From NCBI GenBank assembly GCA_917880885.1, contig OU862923.1, positions 21,488,770-21,552,769 of the forward strand: 64,000 nucleotides of DNA. The letters are read 5' to 3'. Positions within the stretch are counted from its first letter, which is position 1. Each line of letters opens with the position of its first letter. Origin of the DNA: Limnephilus marmoratus. Taxonomy: Eukaryota; Arthropoda; Insecta; Trichoptera; Limnephilidae. Both the position numbers and the translations under genes were made by a program. A model generated the notes under the pieces. The model was not told the DNA's origin. It did no database searches and was given only the letters and a program-made list of their open reading frames with translations. This document shows positions 45,101-56,364 of this stretch, piece by piece.

Positions 45101-45280
45101 TATGATGGAAGTCTGGAACGCCTCGCAAAGGAGTCAGAGCAGCTGCGCCAAATGTACGGCCACTACTTCGACCTGACCATCGTGAACAACGACATCGAGG
45201 AGACCATCGCCACGCTGGAATCAGCCATCGAGCGCGTGCACACCACCCCGCAGTGGATCCCCGTCAGCTGGGTGTACTGA
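45101..45280 (+). CDS. CASK: CASK terminal coding exon D with stop codon
   Basis: This final coding exon has its acceptor tttccctttcag ending at 45100 and reads in phase 0 from exon C. It contains [33 protein letters not shown] and the extreme C-terminus [12 protein letters not shown], then TGA at 45278-45280. The PQWxPVSWxY ending is diagnostic for CASK. The four exons together code for 194 whole residues plus one split residue, about the length of a complete GK-like domain with its C-terminal tail. No frameshift or stop is seen, so the gene looks functional here. A 3' UTR with a higher-order repeat follows directly. Confidence 0.97.
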   Translation, partial: YDGSLERLAKESEQLRQMYGHYFDLTIVNNDIEETIATLESAIERVHTTPQWIPVSWVY

Positions 45281-46230
45281 CCCCCGTGCGATAGCGCCGC
45301 AGCCGCAGCGGCAGCCGCGCTACTGCTCGGGGACTTTCACTATCTCTAGACCGCCCCAGATATCACAGACCTTAAACCTCGAGGTCAACCGTTAGCACTG
45401 TTACTTGCACTTCGATGACGTCTGCGGAACGCCCACGCATTGTCTCTTGCACTTCGTCTGTGTCTGCATGATTCCTACCCAATGCCTCTTGCACTTTGAT
45501 TGCATCTGATGGAATCCAAGTTTCTTGCACTTCGGTAAAGTTTTTCAGTTATGTATGTATCTGCGAGATTCCCATACATCTAATATACTTTTCATTTTTA
45601 TTGTGTCCACAGAATTCCTACCCAATATTTCTTGCACTTCGATTTTGTTTGCAGGATTCCTACCTAATGTCTCTTGTACTTTGATTGCAATCAAAATTCT
45701 TGCACTCCCGTAAAGTTTTCCAGTCATGTATGTATCTGTAGGATACCCATGTATCTAATGCATTTTTCACTTCGATTGTGTCCGCAGAACTCCCATCCAA
45801 TGTCTCTTGCACTTCGTTTTTATCTGCAAGATCTCTACCAAATTCCTCTTACTTTTTTATTGTATCTGATGGAACCCAAAGTTTCTTGCACTCCGTAATA
45901 GTTTTTGATTTATTTTTGGTTGAAAGACATTATTGTTTGTTACTTCGATTGTGTCTACAGGATTCCTACCTAATGCCTCTTGTACTTTGATTGCGTCTGA
46001 TTGAACCCAAAGTTTCTTGCACTCCAGTAAAGTTTTTCAGTTAGATATTCATCTAATGTATCAATTTCGAGATTGATTGCAAGACACTCTGATTGTGTCT
46101 GCTGGATTCCTACCCAAGGCACTTTGATTGGATTCCTACTCTTGCACTTTGATTGCGTCTGATGGAAACCAAAGTTTCACGCAACGGATTAAGTTTTTCA
46201 ATTATGTATTCATTTAATGCTATTACTTTT
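45281..46230 (+). repeat. CASK 3' UTR start with a degenerate higher-order tandem repeat
   Basis: After the CASK stop, a roughly 41-base monomer (core ttgcacttcgattgtgtct then gcaggattcctacccaatg) recurs from about 45400 to 46220, alternating with two other units: one with tgatggaacccaaagtttc and one with ggtaaagtttttcag. The combination recurs with a longer spacing of about 130-180 bases, so this is a degenerate higher-order array. It probably lies in the mature 3' UTR, because no splice donor or clear poly(A) signal is seen before it. The small open frames in it are artefacts of the repeat. Confidence 0.7.
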
Positions 46231-49200
46231 GATGTACTTACGATATAATTCCTGTAATACGTTGCACTTTGAGTTCGAGACTTCTCAATGTTAAAGACAT
46301 TAAAAGAATTCTCAAAATTTTTGCACTACACTTTTAATATTACTATGAAGTCTACGAATGTCTCTGCTACTAACTCTATAGATTTTCCCTTGCTGTGTAT
46401 CTGTAGGTACCTGACACGTTTGCAAAATTTAAATAATCTCTGACAACCCAACTTGAATATTGAAATCTTCTGCCCTCCTGTATCAATCGGATTAGTTTCA
46501 CAATCTCTGGCCCTTCTTTGCATTTGCTGTCTTTGCACTTAAGACTTTAAATAATTTAAACGAATCGATTCTGCAGTCTCCAGGGTGTCAATATTCATTC
46601 AAGGTGAGTTAATAGCCAATTTTTTAACACAATCTCTTGCTTATGAAACTTAAACAAATGTATCATTATTAATTTATTTTAAACACCATTCAACTACTCA
46701 AGTTAATTAAGTTTTGGGTAAATGTGTAGGTACACACACACCATCGTAAACTGTGATGTGATTCAAAAAATTGTATCAACCAGCTCGCTAGCTTATCGGC
46801 TTTACAATTTGGAACTTTTCTAACAATATCTGCAGTATGGAATATGAGTTTCACAGACAGGAGTTACAGTGTTACAATTTTCTCCAGTAAATTAGAGAAT
46901 TGATCTACATATATAAAAATGGCTGACTGTTTAATTCTCGATTTACCGTAAAGATTATTGAAGTTTGCAAGATTCACTAGCTAAGCGACGTAAAAATAAA
47001 AACATTATGATTTCCATAAAGTTGTCAACATTTTTTTTATATACATATATATCGAAGTGTTATTCATATTTTACAGCGGTACATATACAGACGCAATAAA
47101 TTGAAGATTCATTGAATACGTAATTCTACCCAAAGGCTTTATCTCGAAAAACACAAAAACCGTAGGAAAAATAATTGATTTACAAGTAGATTCCCTGGAC
47201 GACAAAAAGACATAAATTTCATCACATCGATACCTAGGTATTTTTAATTCCTACCTAATAAATTCCATTCAAATGATAAATATTATATATAAATATAATT
47301 CTTACTCCCAACACAAAATAAAACCATTAAATATGTGTAGAAAGTCAACTAAACATCACGTTAGTTAAAATTTTCTTGGTCTAACTGCACATTAACCCAA
47401 GCGTTATTCTTTATCCAATAAAGAAAATATTTACACAGACTAGTTCAAAAATCCTCGATAAATGAACCTATCCACCTAAATTTTACGTGATAATACTAAA
47501 ACATTACATCTTATTTACTTGGATGACTAAAATATAAATAAAATTGAGCTGAAAAACTAGCAATATACCTACATAAGTAGATATTTAATATTCCATGGAA
47601 AATATTGCAGTATTAATAAATGAACCTTTAATAAATTATTCATAAGTGGAAAACTTTAAATTAGCGAAAAAAGTATTTTTTATTCTTAATACTTGTAAGA
47701 AATTTAAAATGATAATTGATTTTTTTTTCTGACTCACCTGGTGCACATTATTTGATAGCTTCAGCTTAAAGGCATCAATCACTAAAACTTCAACATTTAC
47801 GTGTATCGTTTAAATAAGTTGTGTGTATAGATGACTTTTATTTATTGAGTGGTATATCGAAATTGCCTTTGATAATGGCATTATCTTTTTTAGGAACTCA
47901 TAAATATTAGGTTAAAGAAAGCATATTACTTTTTCAATTTGTTTCTTATATTGATAAGTTTTCTTTTGCTATCAATTTTGCTTTCATCAAAATGTGTAAA
48001 AATTTTTCTTAAAAATATCACACATTTATTATTGGGAAACTAAGATGAATCAATTAAAATCCTCATTATATATTATTTAAGTTATTTTTGTGCCTAACAT
48101 TCCGTATTCTTTGCGCTTATCAGTCCAATAATTTTCTGATACTATTTGTGTTTATTTTAACGCTGTTTGTGTTTAAATTACTACTTCGTGTACAAAGTTT
48201 TCATTCCATGAAATATGTTATTATGAATTGCGTATCAATATTTTTATAATTACTATTTATAAAAAGGTACTTATATTATTTGTTTACATATGTATCTCTT
48301 TTGTGTGCAACTGAAACATAATCGAATTAAAATAAAGATCATTTTTAAAATGTACATTAGTATAATAATATAACATATACAGGTGAAAATACTTAATAGA
48401 CAAAAACTACTAAATACAAATTTTATCTACGTAGAAAATTATACTTATTATTATAAATGCGTGGATTTTCTTTCATTTAAATCATAGCACAAACTAAAAT
48501 CTTCATCTTTAAAAAAAATACTCAAAATAAAAAACTGTTAATATTGTACTTTTTAAAATCAATTATTAAATTAATACGTTTCATTACATTCCCAATAACT
48601 ACTATTATTATGAAACTTAGACAAATGTACTATCATTACTGTATTTACTAATATCTATAAATTATGTATACTATTCAGGAAAAAAAACATTATACTCTTT
48701 ATTCAATTAAATAATATAGGTATGGAAAATCATAAACCATTCTGTATGCACAATTAAAGTCAAATTATGTGATTTATTATGAATTATTTCTAGAAGATAT
48801 TTAGTGTTACTCATTTGTTATAGTATATATTATCTACTATGTTCTCGTGTACTCGACAGCAATAAAATTCTATGCAGCTAACATTAAAATATATAACATT
48901 ATGTTTTTTTTTAATAAATGTTTTATGTCTTTGTTATGTTAATAAACATATTTTATATATTATACAAACATCCGATATTCTAATAACTAACTGATGTTAT
49001 TAATTTTAATTTATTGACTTGTAAAGATAGTTTTTTTCTTGCGATAGTAAACATGTCAGTATATATTTGTTGCAAACAAAATGCTGATTCCAATATTACA
49101 CAGTTAGCATTTCCTACTTATTCATTTTGCAAAGCAATTAATTCTGTTCAATTTCATGTAATTTTATCAAAATTTTGCAAAAAAGATTTTTTCGTCATCA

Positions 49201-49640
49201 TAAAAAGAAATGATTACATTTAATCTTTAGAGTGTTATACAAAGGTTTAAATACTTAACTGAAATTGAAGAAGATATAAATTTTTGTGTGTATCTGATTT
49301 ATATTAAGAAGTCTATATTACCTATTTAGTAAATTAAATAGGAAATCTCACCACACATAAATGATATAATAATATTATTATTAATTTAGATTAAAGTAGA
49401 TTAATAGGTTCATAAAAATTTTAATAGAAGTTACATCTAAATTATAGGAGAATTTATAAAAATGTGTGAAGTTTCGTGAATAACTTATTGCATTGTTCAT
49501 TTAAATTATATTATTCATTTTAATGCTATTACCATTAATTTTATTTTTAAAAATCACTTACACATTCCTTTATGACTAGCAGAACAAAAAAAAACTACAT
49601 TTTTAGTAAACTTATTAAATTCAAATTTATTTTTTAGTTA
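46231..49640. other. AT-rich region downstream of CASK, no gene seen
   Basis: These 3.4 kb are very AT-rich, and I see no convincing coding frame, TIR or tRNA. Several AATAAA hexamers on the + strand (47095, 48861, 48913) could end a long CASK 3' UTR. Long 3' UTRs are common for neuronal genes, so part of this stretch may be transcribed; that is inference. Confidence 0.4.
48913..48918 (+). promoter_or_regulatory. Candidate poly(A) signal for CASK
   Basis: This AATAAA is followed within 30 bases by a GT/T-rich stretch (tgttttatgtctttgttatg), the usual arrangement for cleavage and polyadenylation. It lies 3.6 kb after the stop codon. Other AATAAA hexamers nearby are equally possible, so confidence is low. 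Confidence 0.2.
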
Positions 49641-49767
49641 GCGTTTATGGGCATTTGCAAGAATTCTGCTTAAAGAACAACTTTAAAAATTTGTGTTTGT
49701 CATAGACGTATGAATATTTATAGACCTGCCCTAAGCGATAAAAGCGTATTATCTCCCCCTCCCCATA

Positions 49768-49786
49768 CCGGTTCCATTGGAACCGG
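49768..49786. repeat. Short perfect palindrome
   Basis: CCGGTTCCA and TGGAACCGG flank a single T. The palindrome lies about 105 bases upstream of the candidate THAP start. Confidence 0.7.
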
Positions 49787-49889
49787 CTGGGATCGAGTAT
49801 GGCTTCGCGTGAATCTAAAAAATGTGACGCCATCATTCTTCTGCGAGCCAGCGTCGAGCACTCATCGGTGCATTTTACGAAATGTACCG

Positions 49890-49980
49890 ATGCGAGCAAA
49901 AATAGTGGCTTGTGTTTTGAAAACGTGTAAAAATAGAAGTGAAAAAAAGAATAAACCCAATTGTCAGGTTACATTCCATA
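49890..49980 (+). CDS. Possible first coding exon of a THAP-domain protein
   Basis: From an ATG at 49890 the frame reads MRAKIVACVLKTCKNRSEKK, then CQVTFHR. A short Cys-X4-Cys pair near the N-terminus followed by an FHR motif about 20 residues later is how THAP zinc fingers begin. The likely donor is AG|GCAAGC near 49981, a rare GC donor. I found no second exon in the following sequence, so this may be a transposon-derived or dead exon. THAP domains occur in P-element-type transposases and in host regulators. Confidence 0.35.
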
Positions 49981-49984
49981 GGCA

Positions 49985-51012
49985 AGCATTATTTTACTTT
50001 ATTATAAGCTTATTCAGATCACATAATATGGTCGTTTTTGTAACACACACTATCACTCGAGACACATGGCGTGTGCTCGTCGCTATTTTGAGGGGTAAGT
50101 AAATTATGAAACATTTGTAAAAGTGTCTTAACTAAATACGTCAACAAAATATTGGACTATGAAAAGAGGCGAATTTACTTTGCTGTATTTGGAATTTGTA
50201 AATTTGTTCATTTCGCGGCGAGCAATTCGCGCTCCCATGTAAAAAGGTCTTATTCATTCAAGAGCAGAGTTTACTTTTAAGAACTAAATGGTGATATTAT
50301 AATGCGAGATATATCAACAAATTCATCTTCCCGCTCTGCGCCCCGCTGTAGTTGGTTTCTTCCCCTCACCTTTATGTTCTGGTCTAGTAATATTCATATG
50401 TCTATGATGTTTGTCCATAAAGCTACATATTTTTATTATTTATTTTCAGAATTTATTTACAATGAATACGAATAATCGCAAGTTCTGTACAAAGTTGTTT
50501 GTTTGTATTATTGTTTAGCTTGTTTTTTCGGTATTTCTTCAACACACTTTTCTCATCTTAGATTAGGCTTATAATATAGGTAGGAAATTTAATATTGAAT
50601 CATTAAAAACGAGTTATGTTAAAACTTAAAACTGATAAGTGTTCACATTATAAACAAATGAATATTATTGGAATAAATAAAGTGCTGATAATTTCAAGAT
50701 ATTATAACTGCTGTTTCTTTCATTTTAACAAACTTCCAAACTTTATAATATATATATATAAGAAAGAAACATTCCCAGGTTACATTGGAGAGGACCCCAC
50801 CACTTTCCTAACCGCATGGTTTCCTCCTTCACCGCACACGTCAAGACTCTATTTTATTGAAAGAAGCTACATTTATTTGAACGACTCTAGACCCTCCAAT
50901 GTCCATGCATACGGGGTTAGAAAGCAGTATACAAGTACTTACATTAACGTAATACAAAAGAATTATAAATGTGGCAAACCCGGGAATAATTCTTCTGCAA
51001 TCTATAGAGACA
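49985..51012. other. Intergenic, no gene recognised
   Basis: A 154-codon frame at 50616-51080 runs into the next element and has no recognisable domain. About 50820-50910 matches the inverted repeat tail at 5325-5415. Confidence 0.4.
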
Positions 51013-51600
51013 ATCTATATAGTCCAGTCAAGTTAAACATGAAAAGGGGGTTGTGCTTGCAAAAAGTCCGGTCATTCTGAATTTTTTATATGTTGTTAGG
51101 ACCTAAACCAGTAATAAAAAAAAAAATTTGCAACTTCGAAAGTGGTGTGCGAGCGGCGGTGGACCCAAAAAACCAAGAAATTTTCTGATTTTTTTCAGTT
51201 TTTGCTCAATATCTCAGTGAAGGAAGGGTCTGACCGGTATAGTTAGTATACATACTTTTAAAGTAGACTAAATTTGCTACAATTTGAGACCAAAGCAAGC
51301 TATATACAGCCTTTGGTTTTCAAGATACAGTTCTTCGAAAATAGGCCATTTTTTCCAAAAAGTGAAATTTTTTCGAAATGGTCACTTATTTTGTAAAATA
51401 TTTTCTAAAACACGTATCCCACGTCAAATATTATATGAAATAAAATTGTAGTAAATTTAATTAGCTTTCATTTAAAACTAGATTGATATCTGTAGACCTA
51501 ACGGTTCTCTCAAGAACGCCAGATAACCAAAAACAGTCAAAGGTTGGTTTTGGGGGGAAATGCAAATAAACTGTTCTCACGTCTTTTTATGGTTTTATTT
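51013..51600. repeat. Left long terminal inverted repeat
   Basis: It matches 53432-54015 in inverted orientation. The outer 35 bases differ by an indel (aagttaaacatgaaaagg against a shorter version). Confidence 0.8.
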
Positions 51601-52003
51601 ATCAAACAGTTTTTTTATTGTTAACACATTTTTGATGAAAAAAAGAAAAGATAATACATCTATCTGGAATTACGTCATCTTCAAACATTTTTTTATATAC
51701 CTACATACTAAAATGCTTGTACAAACATCATGGTACCTACTGTGAGGACAAGTTTTATGTACACAAAAAATAAAACTAATATAAATCATGTAGGTATTGT
51801 GTCTTGGTTGCCAAATCATGTCTTTCTTTTTATCTTAGATGGCCCGGGCTTAGGCTCGCACGAAGAAGGTGTCTCGATATATGTGATGGACGCTGGGAGA
51901 GGCGCCCGGTAGCGGTACCGGTGCGCTGGTAGTCGGGTCATCTTCATCGTCCGAGCATTTCAGCTCCACATCGGGCACAATCCTTGCACAATTTTCCACC
52001 GCA

Positions 52004-52679
52004 TTACTGACAGAGGACTGAGTAGTGGAGCCCAGCCTTTCTGCACGAGCAGCTCCCAGAGCATCCTTTCTTGCATTTACATGAAATTTTACGCAGAAGG
52101 GCAGGAGGTGCGGGATCCATCGTGGTGGGGATGTCACCCCCATATAGAGCCACAAAGCACTTGATGCCTGCTTCACTTATGGCTTGTGGGGTGGAGTCTG
52201 GCCGAAGGAAGACCTCCACTTGCTCAGCAAGTGATTCACTCTTGCTCAGAAGTGTGGTGATTTTGGTCTTTCCTTGGCCAAACGGTGCTGTGGTGGTATC
52301 GCACCCGGTAAACGCGTGGGTGAATAGTACCGTTCCTGGTAATCGCCGGGAGCCCTGGTGATTGTAGGAGGTTGTAGAGTAGTGATAGCAACCAGCTTCA
52401 CCCTTGGTGCTCTTCTGAAGATAGACGTTTGTCTCTTCAGCACCTAAACCATTGAGAAGAACGAGCAGGTCGACGTCTTCTCCCACTATGACGACCCGAT
52501 CGGCTACTGCTCTTTTTGAAAGCGCCATGATGACTATCTCTCGATCCGCATCTTCTTCGGCAACAGCCACTTCTACTCCATCCTTCTGAAAGGCGTCACA
52601 GAGAAGAGTTATAAGGCGTCTCTTATTGTTCTCATTGCCCAATACATACTCTTGAGTAATTTGAATTATTGTGGATTCA
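52004..52679 (-). pseudogene. PIN-nuclease-like segment with Cys-rich C-terminus
   Basis: The - strand frame reads NENNKRRLITLLCDAF, EEDADREIVIMAL, VVIVGEDVDLLVLLNGL and THAFTGCDTTTAPFGQGKT. It ends with CKCKKGCSGSCSCRKAGLHY and a stop. The GEDxDLLVLL and HAFTGCDT blocks with spaced acidic residues resemble a PIN/FEN-type metal-dependent nuclease fold, and the Cys-rich tail resembles a CXC-type zinc module. Proteins of this design are abundant and uncharacterised in invertebrate genomes (recollection, not a search). The frame runs upstream past the TTG at 52642 and is separated by a frameshift from the piece before it. Confidence 0.6.
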
Positions 52680-53403
52680 TCGAACGAACGTCAATTCGTA
52701 GCTGGAATGAGCTGCGTAGCGCCGGAGTCTTTCCGCTGTTTTGGTGTTTTTTTTGGTAGCATCTTCGGGGTAGCCGTCAAAACGATGGAGATGTTCTTCC
52801 CAAAGTGGTTTCGGACGTAGGTGGTTTAACGCGTCAAAAGTGCTCGAACCGTACTCTTCCGCTGCCACACGACCTTGTGCAAGAGGTAGCCACCATCCAA
52901 AATGGGTGGAGAGCAAACCAGTTTTTTAGTTTTTCCACGTCACTATTATCTCGGATGATTCTACAAGGTCTCACGTCTACATGCTGCTCTCCAGTAGGAC
53001 ATGAGATGCTGCAAAAATTTTTCAGTTCTTCACAAATGTTCAACATAAACACCATTCCTGTTGTCCACCATGCCTGAACACTGTCGGAGATTCCCCTTCC
53101 TTGGGTCAACCCACTGTAGGTTTTCATGGATCGCATCAGCTTCTGCTCAATTGTTAGATCTGACCACAACCCAGCCCAAAACTTGTCAGACCGGCGAATG
53201 GTGAAGGGTCCTTTTGTGAACATGTCATATTCACTTTTATCCATCCGATCTCGTAGAGCCATCATATCCTGAAGGTAGAGGTGCGCGCTCTTAGCATACA
53301 AAAAATGTCCAGCTGCGTGGAAAAAAGGGAGCATCTTGTGGACAGTGTACAAATGAAGGTTCCAATCACCAGCACGCTCTGCCTGGATGAATAGTTTGAA
53401 TTA
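52677..53403 (-). pseudogene. N-terminal part of the same protein, frameshifted
   Basis: The - strand frame reads IQAERAGDWNLHLYTVHKML, FFHAAGHFLYAKSAHLYLQD, RRSDKFWAGLWSDLTIEQKL and GGWxxG-like text up to about 52834. A second frame (52916-52677) continues with AAEEYGSSTFDALNHL. The AGDWxLHL and YAKSAHLYLQDM blocks and RRSDKFWAGLWSDL form a module that belongs upstream of the PIN-like part. At least two frameshifts and a missing middle section make the gene non-functional. Confidence 0.6.
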
Positions 53404-53431
53404 ATAGATGACTAATGGAATTACTTCACAG

Positions 53432-54015
53432 CACAATAAAACCATAAAAAGACGTGAAAACAGTTTATTTGCATTTCCCCCCAAAACCCACCTATGACTG
53501 TTTTTGGTTATCTGGTGTTCTTGAGAGAACCGTTAGGTCTACAGATATCAATCTAGTTTTAAATGAAAGCTAATTAAATTTACTACAATTTTATTTCATA
53601 TAATAAATATTTGACGTGGGATACGTGTTTTAGAAAATATTTTACAAAATAAGTGACCATTTCGAAAAAAAATCACTTTTTGGAAAAAATGGCCTATTTT
53701 CGAAGAACTCTATCTTGGAAACCAATGGCTACATATAACTCGCTTTAATTTCAAATTGTAGCAAATTTAGTCTACTATAAAAGTATGTATACTAACTATA
53801 CCGGTCAGACTCTTCCTTCACTGAGATATTGAGCAAAAACTGAAAAAAATCCGAAAATTTCTTAGTTTTTTGAGTCCACCGCCGCTCGCACAGCACTTTC
53901 GAAGTTGCAAAATTTTTTTTTATTACTGGTTTAGGTCCTAACAACATATAAAAAATTCAGAATGACCGGACCTTTTGCAAGCACGGATGTACATCTTGAC
54001 TGGGCTAATACAGAT
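53432..54015. repeat. Right long terminal inverted repeat
   Basis: It is the inverted partner of 51013-51600. Confidence 0.8.
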
Positions 54016-54039
54016 AAAAGTGATAGTAAATAAAAACAA

Positions 54040-54490
54040 AAATTAGAGCTGCGCCCGGTTGAGGAAGCCTGGAATAAGAGAAATAACGAAAAAATAAAAG
54101 TAATAATACAATTCAAGTATTTACAATAATAACAGAGGGCAAATAAAATGCATATAAGAAAACATTTAGAGAAGGTATTCCACAAACCACCAGGCAGTCC
54201 CAATGACAGTGTGCATGGCATATGGTCAACTATCGGCCCAACCGCAGACGAATCCCGGAGTCCGCGCCCTTTAGCCGGCTCCCTGATTTTGCTCGAAGAA
54301 ATATATGTGGGAAAGAATTCCCATATTACGAAAAACCTGACAATATTTGAAAATCTCCTACTACCACCACAGAAGCGGAAAATGTTACTTGTGTCGTGAT
54401 GGAGGACTTCGCCAGCCGAGGAATCGAACACGCGATGCCCGGTTCCATCGCCTTGCCGTTGCCGCGGAATTTGAAAATCGCATATTAGTT
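54040..54490 (-). mobile_element. tRNA-derived SINE, - orientation
   Basis: On the - strand the head (about 54475-54400) reads GCGGCAACGGCAAGGCGATG, then GCGTGTTCGATTCCTCGG, a tRNA-like T-arm with a B-box-like GTTCGATTCC. The body runs towards 54040. No other copy is in the window. Confidence 0.45.
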
Positions 54491-54494
54491 TTGT

Positions 54495-55185
54495 GTAGAC
54501 CGCTTAAGAGGGAATAAATAACCAGACAAAACCGGAAGTATGTCATTTTTAAATCAAATTTTAGACGTATTGACTCTTCCACAAAAAATTATAAATTGAT
54601 TTCGAATGACTGTTCTTTTATCTAGTGGACTTATGTTTTAAATTTTGAAAAATTATCTTAATGTTTAGTACAATAAGGTCGTTGGCAGATTTGTTAAATT
54701 TTCAAACTATATTTTGTATTATACAACACAAATTTCAAATCATAAAATCATGCAGTAAAATAAAACAATAAATTATCTGGAAAAACTATGTTTCAGAATT
54801 TTAGTTTTAGTTTAAATAAAATTATTTAAAAAAGATCAGCCCACATGTGTGCGACGATAATACTTCAGTTGGTCTATTTATTTACGATCTTACAAACTAA
54901 TACTTTAAGTTGTTTTTGCATTTTTATTTTGCTTAGACCTTATTGAAAAATATAAATATACTCATGATTAAAAAATAATTACAAAAACTACAAAATAATT
55001 TTAATAGTTTTATCAACACGCTTTTCAGCATTTTTGAATATAGGTATAAATTAAAGCAAATTTTGAATGAAACAAAATCGATGTTGAGTTATTGTTTTTA
55101 AAAAGCTGGTATGGAGAATAATTAATTTTCCTTATCGGAACCGCCCTGTACGATCGACATCTTTCGACGAAATTTGAATTCTCGG
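54495..55185 (+). repeat. About 0.7-kb AT-rich repeat; inverted partner at 61150-62610
   Basis: It matches the reverse complement of 61150-61655, 61858-61945 and 62545-62610. Shared text includes gagggaataa, ggtcgttggcagatttgtta and cggaaccgccctg. The copy here lacks the two insertions seen in its partner. Confidence 0.75.
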
Positions 55186-55284
55186 CCGCTAGCTGTTGAC
55201 TACGAATTCTAATCTCAGCGTGCTCAAATTTTAATTAATTTGTATGTTATTTCACATTCGTATGTTTTTTATATGAATTAAACG

Positions 55285-55570
55285 GATTTGCGACATGTTC
55301 CAGAAGGGTAGATACTCTCAGCCCTGGTAAATTGGTGCCATTCAGAATCGAGACGTTGCTTGAAATGGCCCACCACTGCGTGGCGGGTCAGATCGGGAAA
55401 GGCCGGTTGAGGTAGACCCTTCAGTCTCTCCAACCGGACTCTCTCGACTTTGCACCCCAGTTAAAGGGGTGGATTCGCAGATCCTATTCACACACCCGGA
55501 TTCTTACCCACTCCTCATACCTTTTCCTTCCCAGAACTTCTTCTTCTTCCTTTCCATAAAAAGACCCTAC
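55285..55570 (+). repeat. Inverted Yc end joined to module Yb
   Basis: 55290-55370 is the reverse complement of the Yc end (tttgcgacatgttccaga), and 55370-55570 is a + strand Yb copy. Confidence 0.55.
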
Positions 55571-55687
55571 ACACAATATTAAAAATATATATGAAAAACG
55601 TATAGTAGTAGTTACGAGTTTCCCAGAAATAAATCGGAGAAGAGCCTTTGAATCAGCACTATTGCTATACAAAATAGTAAAACCATT

Positions 55688-55805
55688 CAATGCCTTCCGT
55701 GGTCGAGGGGTAAGGCTCTCGACTAGCAACGGGTATTAACACGGGCATTAGCCTAGTAAGGTAATCAAGAAAAAAACATAAAAGTGTATTTTCAAAAATT
55801 GTATG

Positions 55806-55866
<61 letters not shown>

Positions 55867-55915
55867 GAAGGTCGCGGGTTCGAATCCCGACATGCGCAAG
55901 AAAATTTTATTTGAT
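55688..55915 (+). mobile_element. tRNA-derived SINE head split by a long A tract
   Basis: An A-box half (gtggtcgaggggtaaggctc) lies at 55698-55717 and a B-box half (GGTTCGAATCC) at 55877-55887. They are separated by other sequence and an A run of about 58 bases at 55805-55862. The B-box half matches the intact inverted head at 56255-56320 (ccgaaggtcgcggg). Confidence 0.55.
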
Positions 55916-55925
55916 TTTTTTTTTA

Positions 55926-56185
55926 CATGAACACCGCACAAGAGTCCCACCTGCTCCCATCTGGAGCCAGTGCGATTATTGCATCCCCAATTGGAGTATG
56001 TTGTGAGGCTGAAGGGGAGGAGAAGGAGACAGGGAAGAGGAAGGCGTGGAAGTACCTGGCTATTCAGATCTGGTCTCCAAACACAGCTAAAGCCTTTTCA
56101 AGCAACGTTTCAATTCTGAATGGTGGTCTTACACCAGGGCGATACTGAGAGTATCTTCCACTCTGGAACGTGCCGCAAATATATT
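55926..56185 (+). repeat. Module Yc copy
   Basis: It runs from accgcacaagagtcccacct to ctctggaacgtgccgcaaat. Pieces over 100 bases are nearly identical to 43012-43263. Confidence 0.75.
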
Positions 56186-56254
56186 ATACATATTTTATCT
56201 TAAATGAATAAATTAATTTTGAAATAACACAAATTAATCAAATAAAATTTATTT

Positions 56255-56320
56255 GCCACGCCGGGATTCGATCCCGCGACCTTCGGAGTGCGAGTCAAGA
56301 GCCCTACGCCGGCCGTCAAT
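56255..56320 (-). mobile_element. tRNA-like SINE head, - orientation
   Basis: On the - strand the sequence reads GGCGTAGGGCTCTTGACTCG, then CCGAAGGTCGCGGGATCGAA and TCCCGGCGTGGC. The A- and B-box regions are recognisable (GGATCGAATCC). The acceptor arms do not pair well, so it is not a tRNA gene. Confidence 0.55.
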
Positions 56321-56364
56321 TGATTTGGTTTTCAAAATGTAATCATTTAAAAAAATATAAGGTG

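Larger units (their letters stand above)
51013..54015 (-). mobile_element. 3.0-kb element with about 570-bp terminal inverted repeats and a PIN-like protein remnant
   Basis: The left arm (51013-51600) and right arm (53432-54015) are inverted copies of about 570 bp, with shared text such as ttgcaaaa(a/g)gtccggtcatt, tttttgctcaatatctcagt and gtctttttatggttttat. They differ at a few percent of positions and by small indels. Between them lies a broken - strand gene. I see no DDE transposase, so this is a degenerate copy of a larger mobile family. No target duplication could be fixed. Confidence 0.75.

Noticed and set aside
50616..51080. 154-codon frame
   Set aside because: It has no domain, crosses into a terminal inverted repeat and includes a dispersed repeat tail at 50820-50910.
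55803..56006. Poly-lysine frame
   Set aside because: It is a translation of a 58-base A tract.
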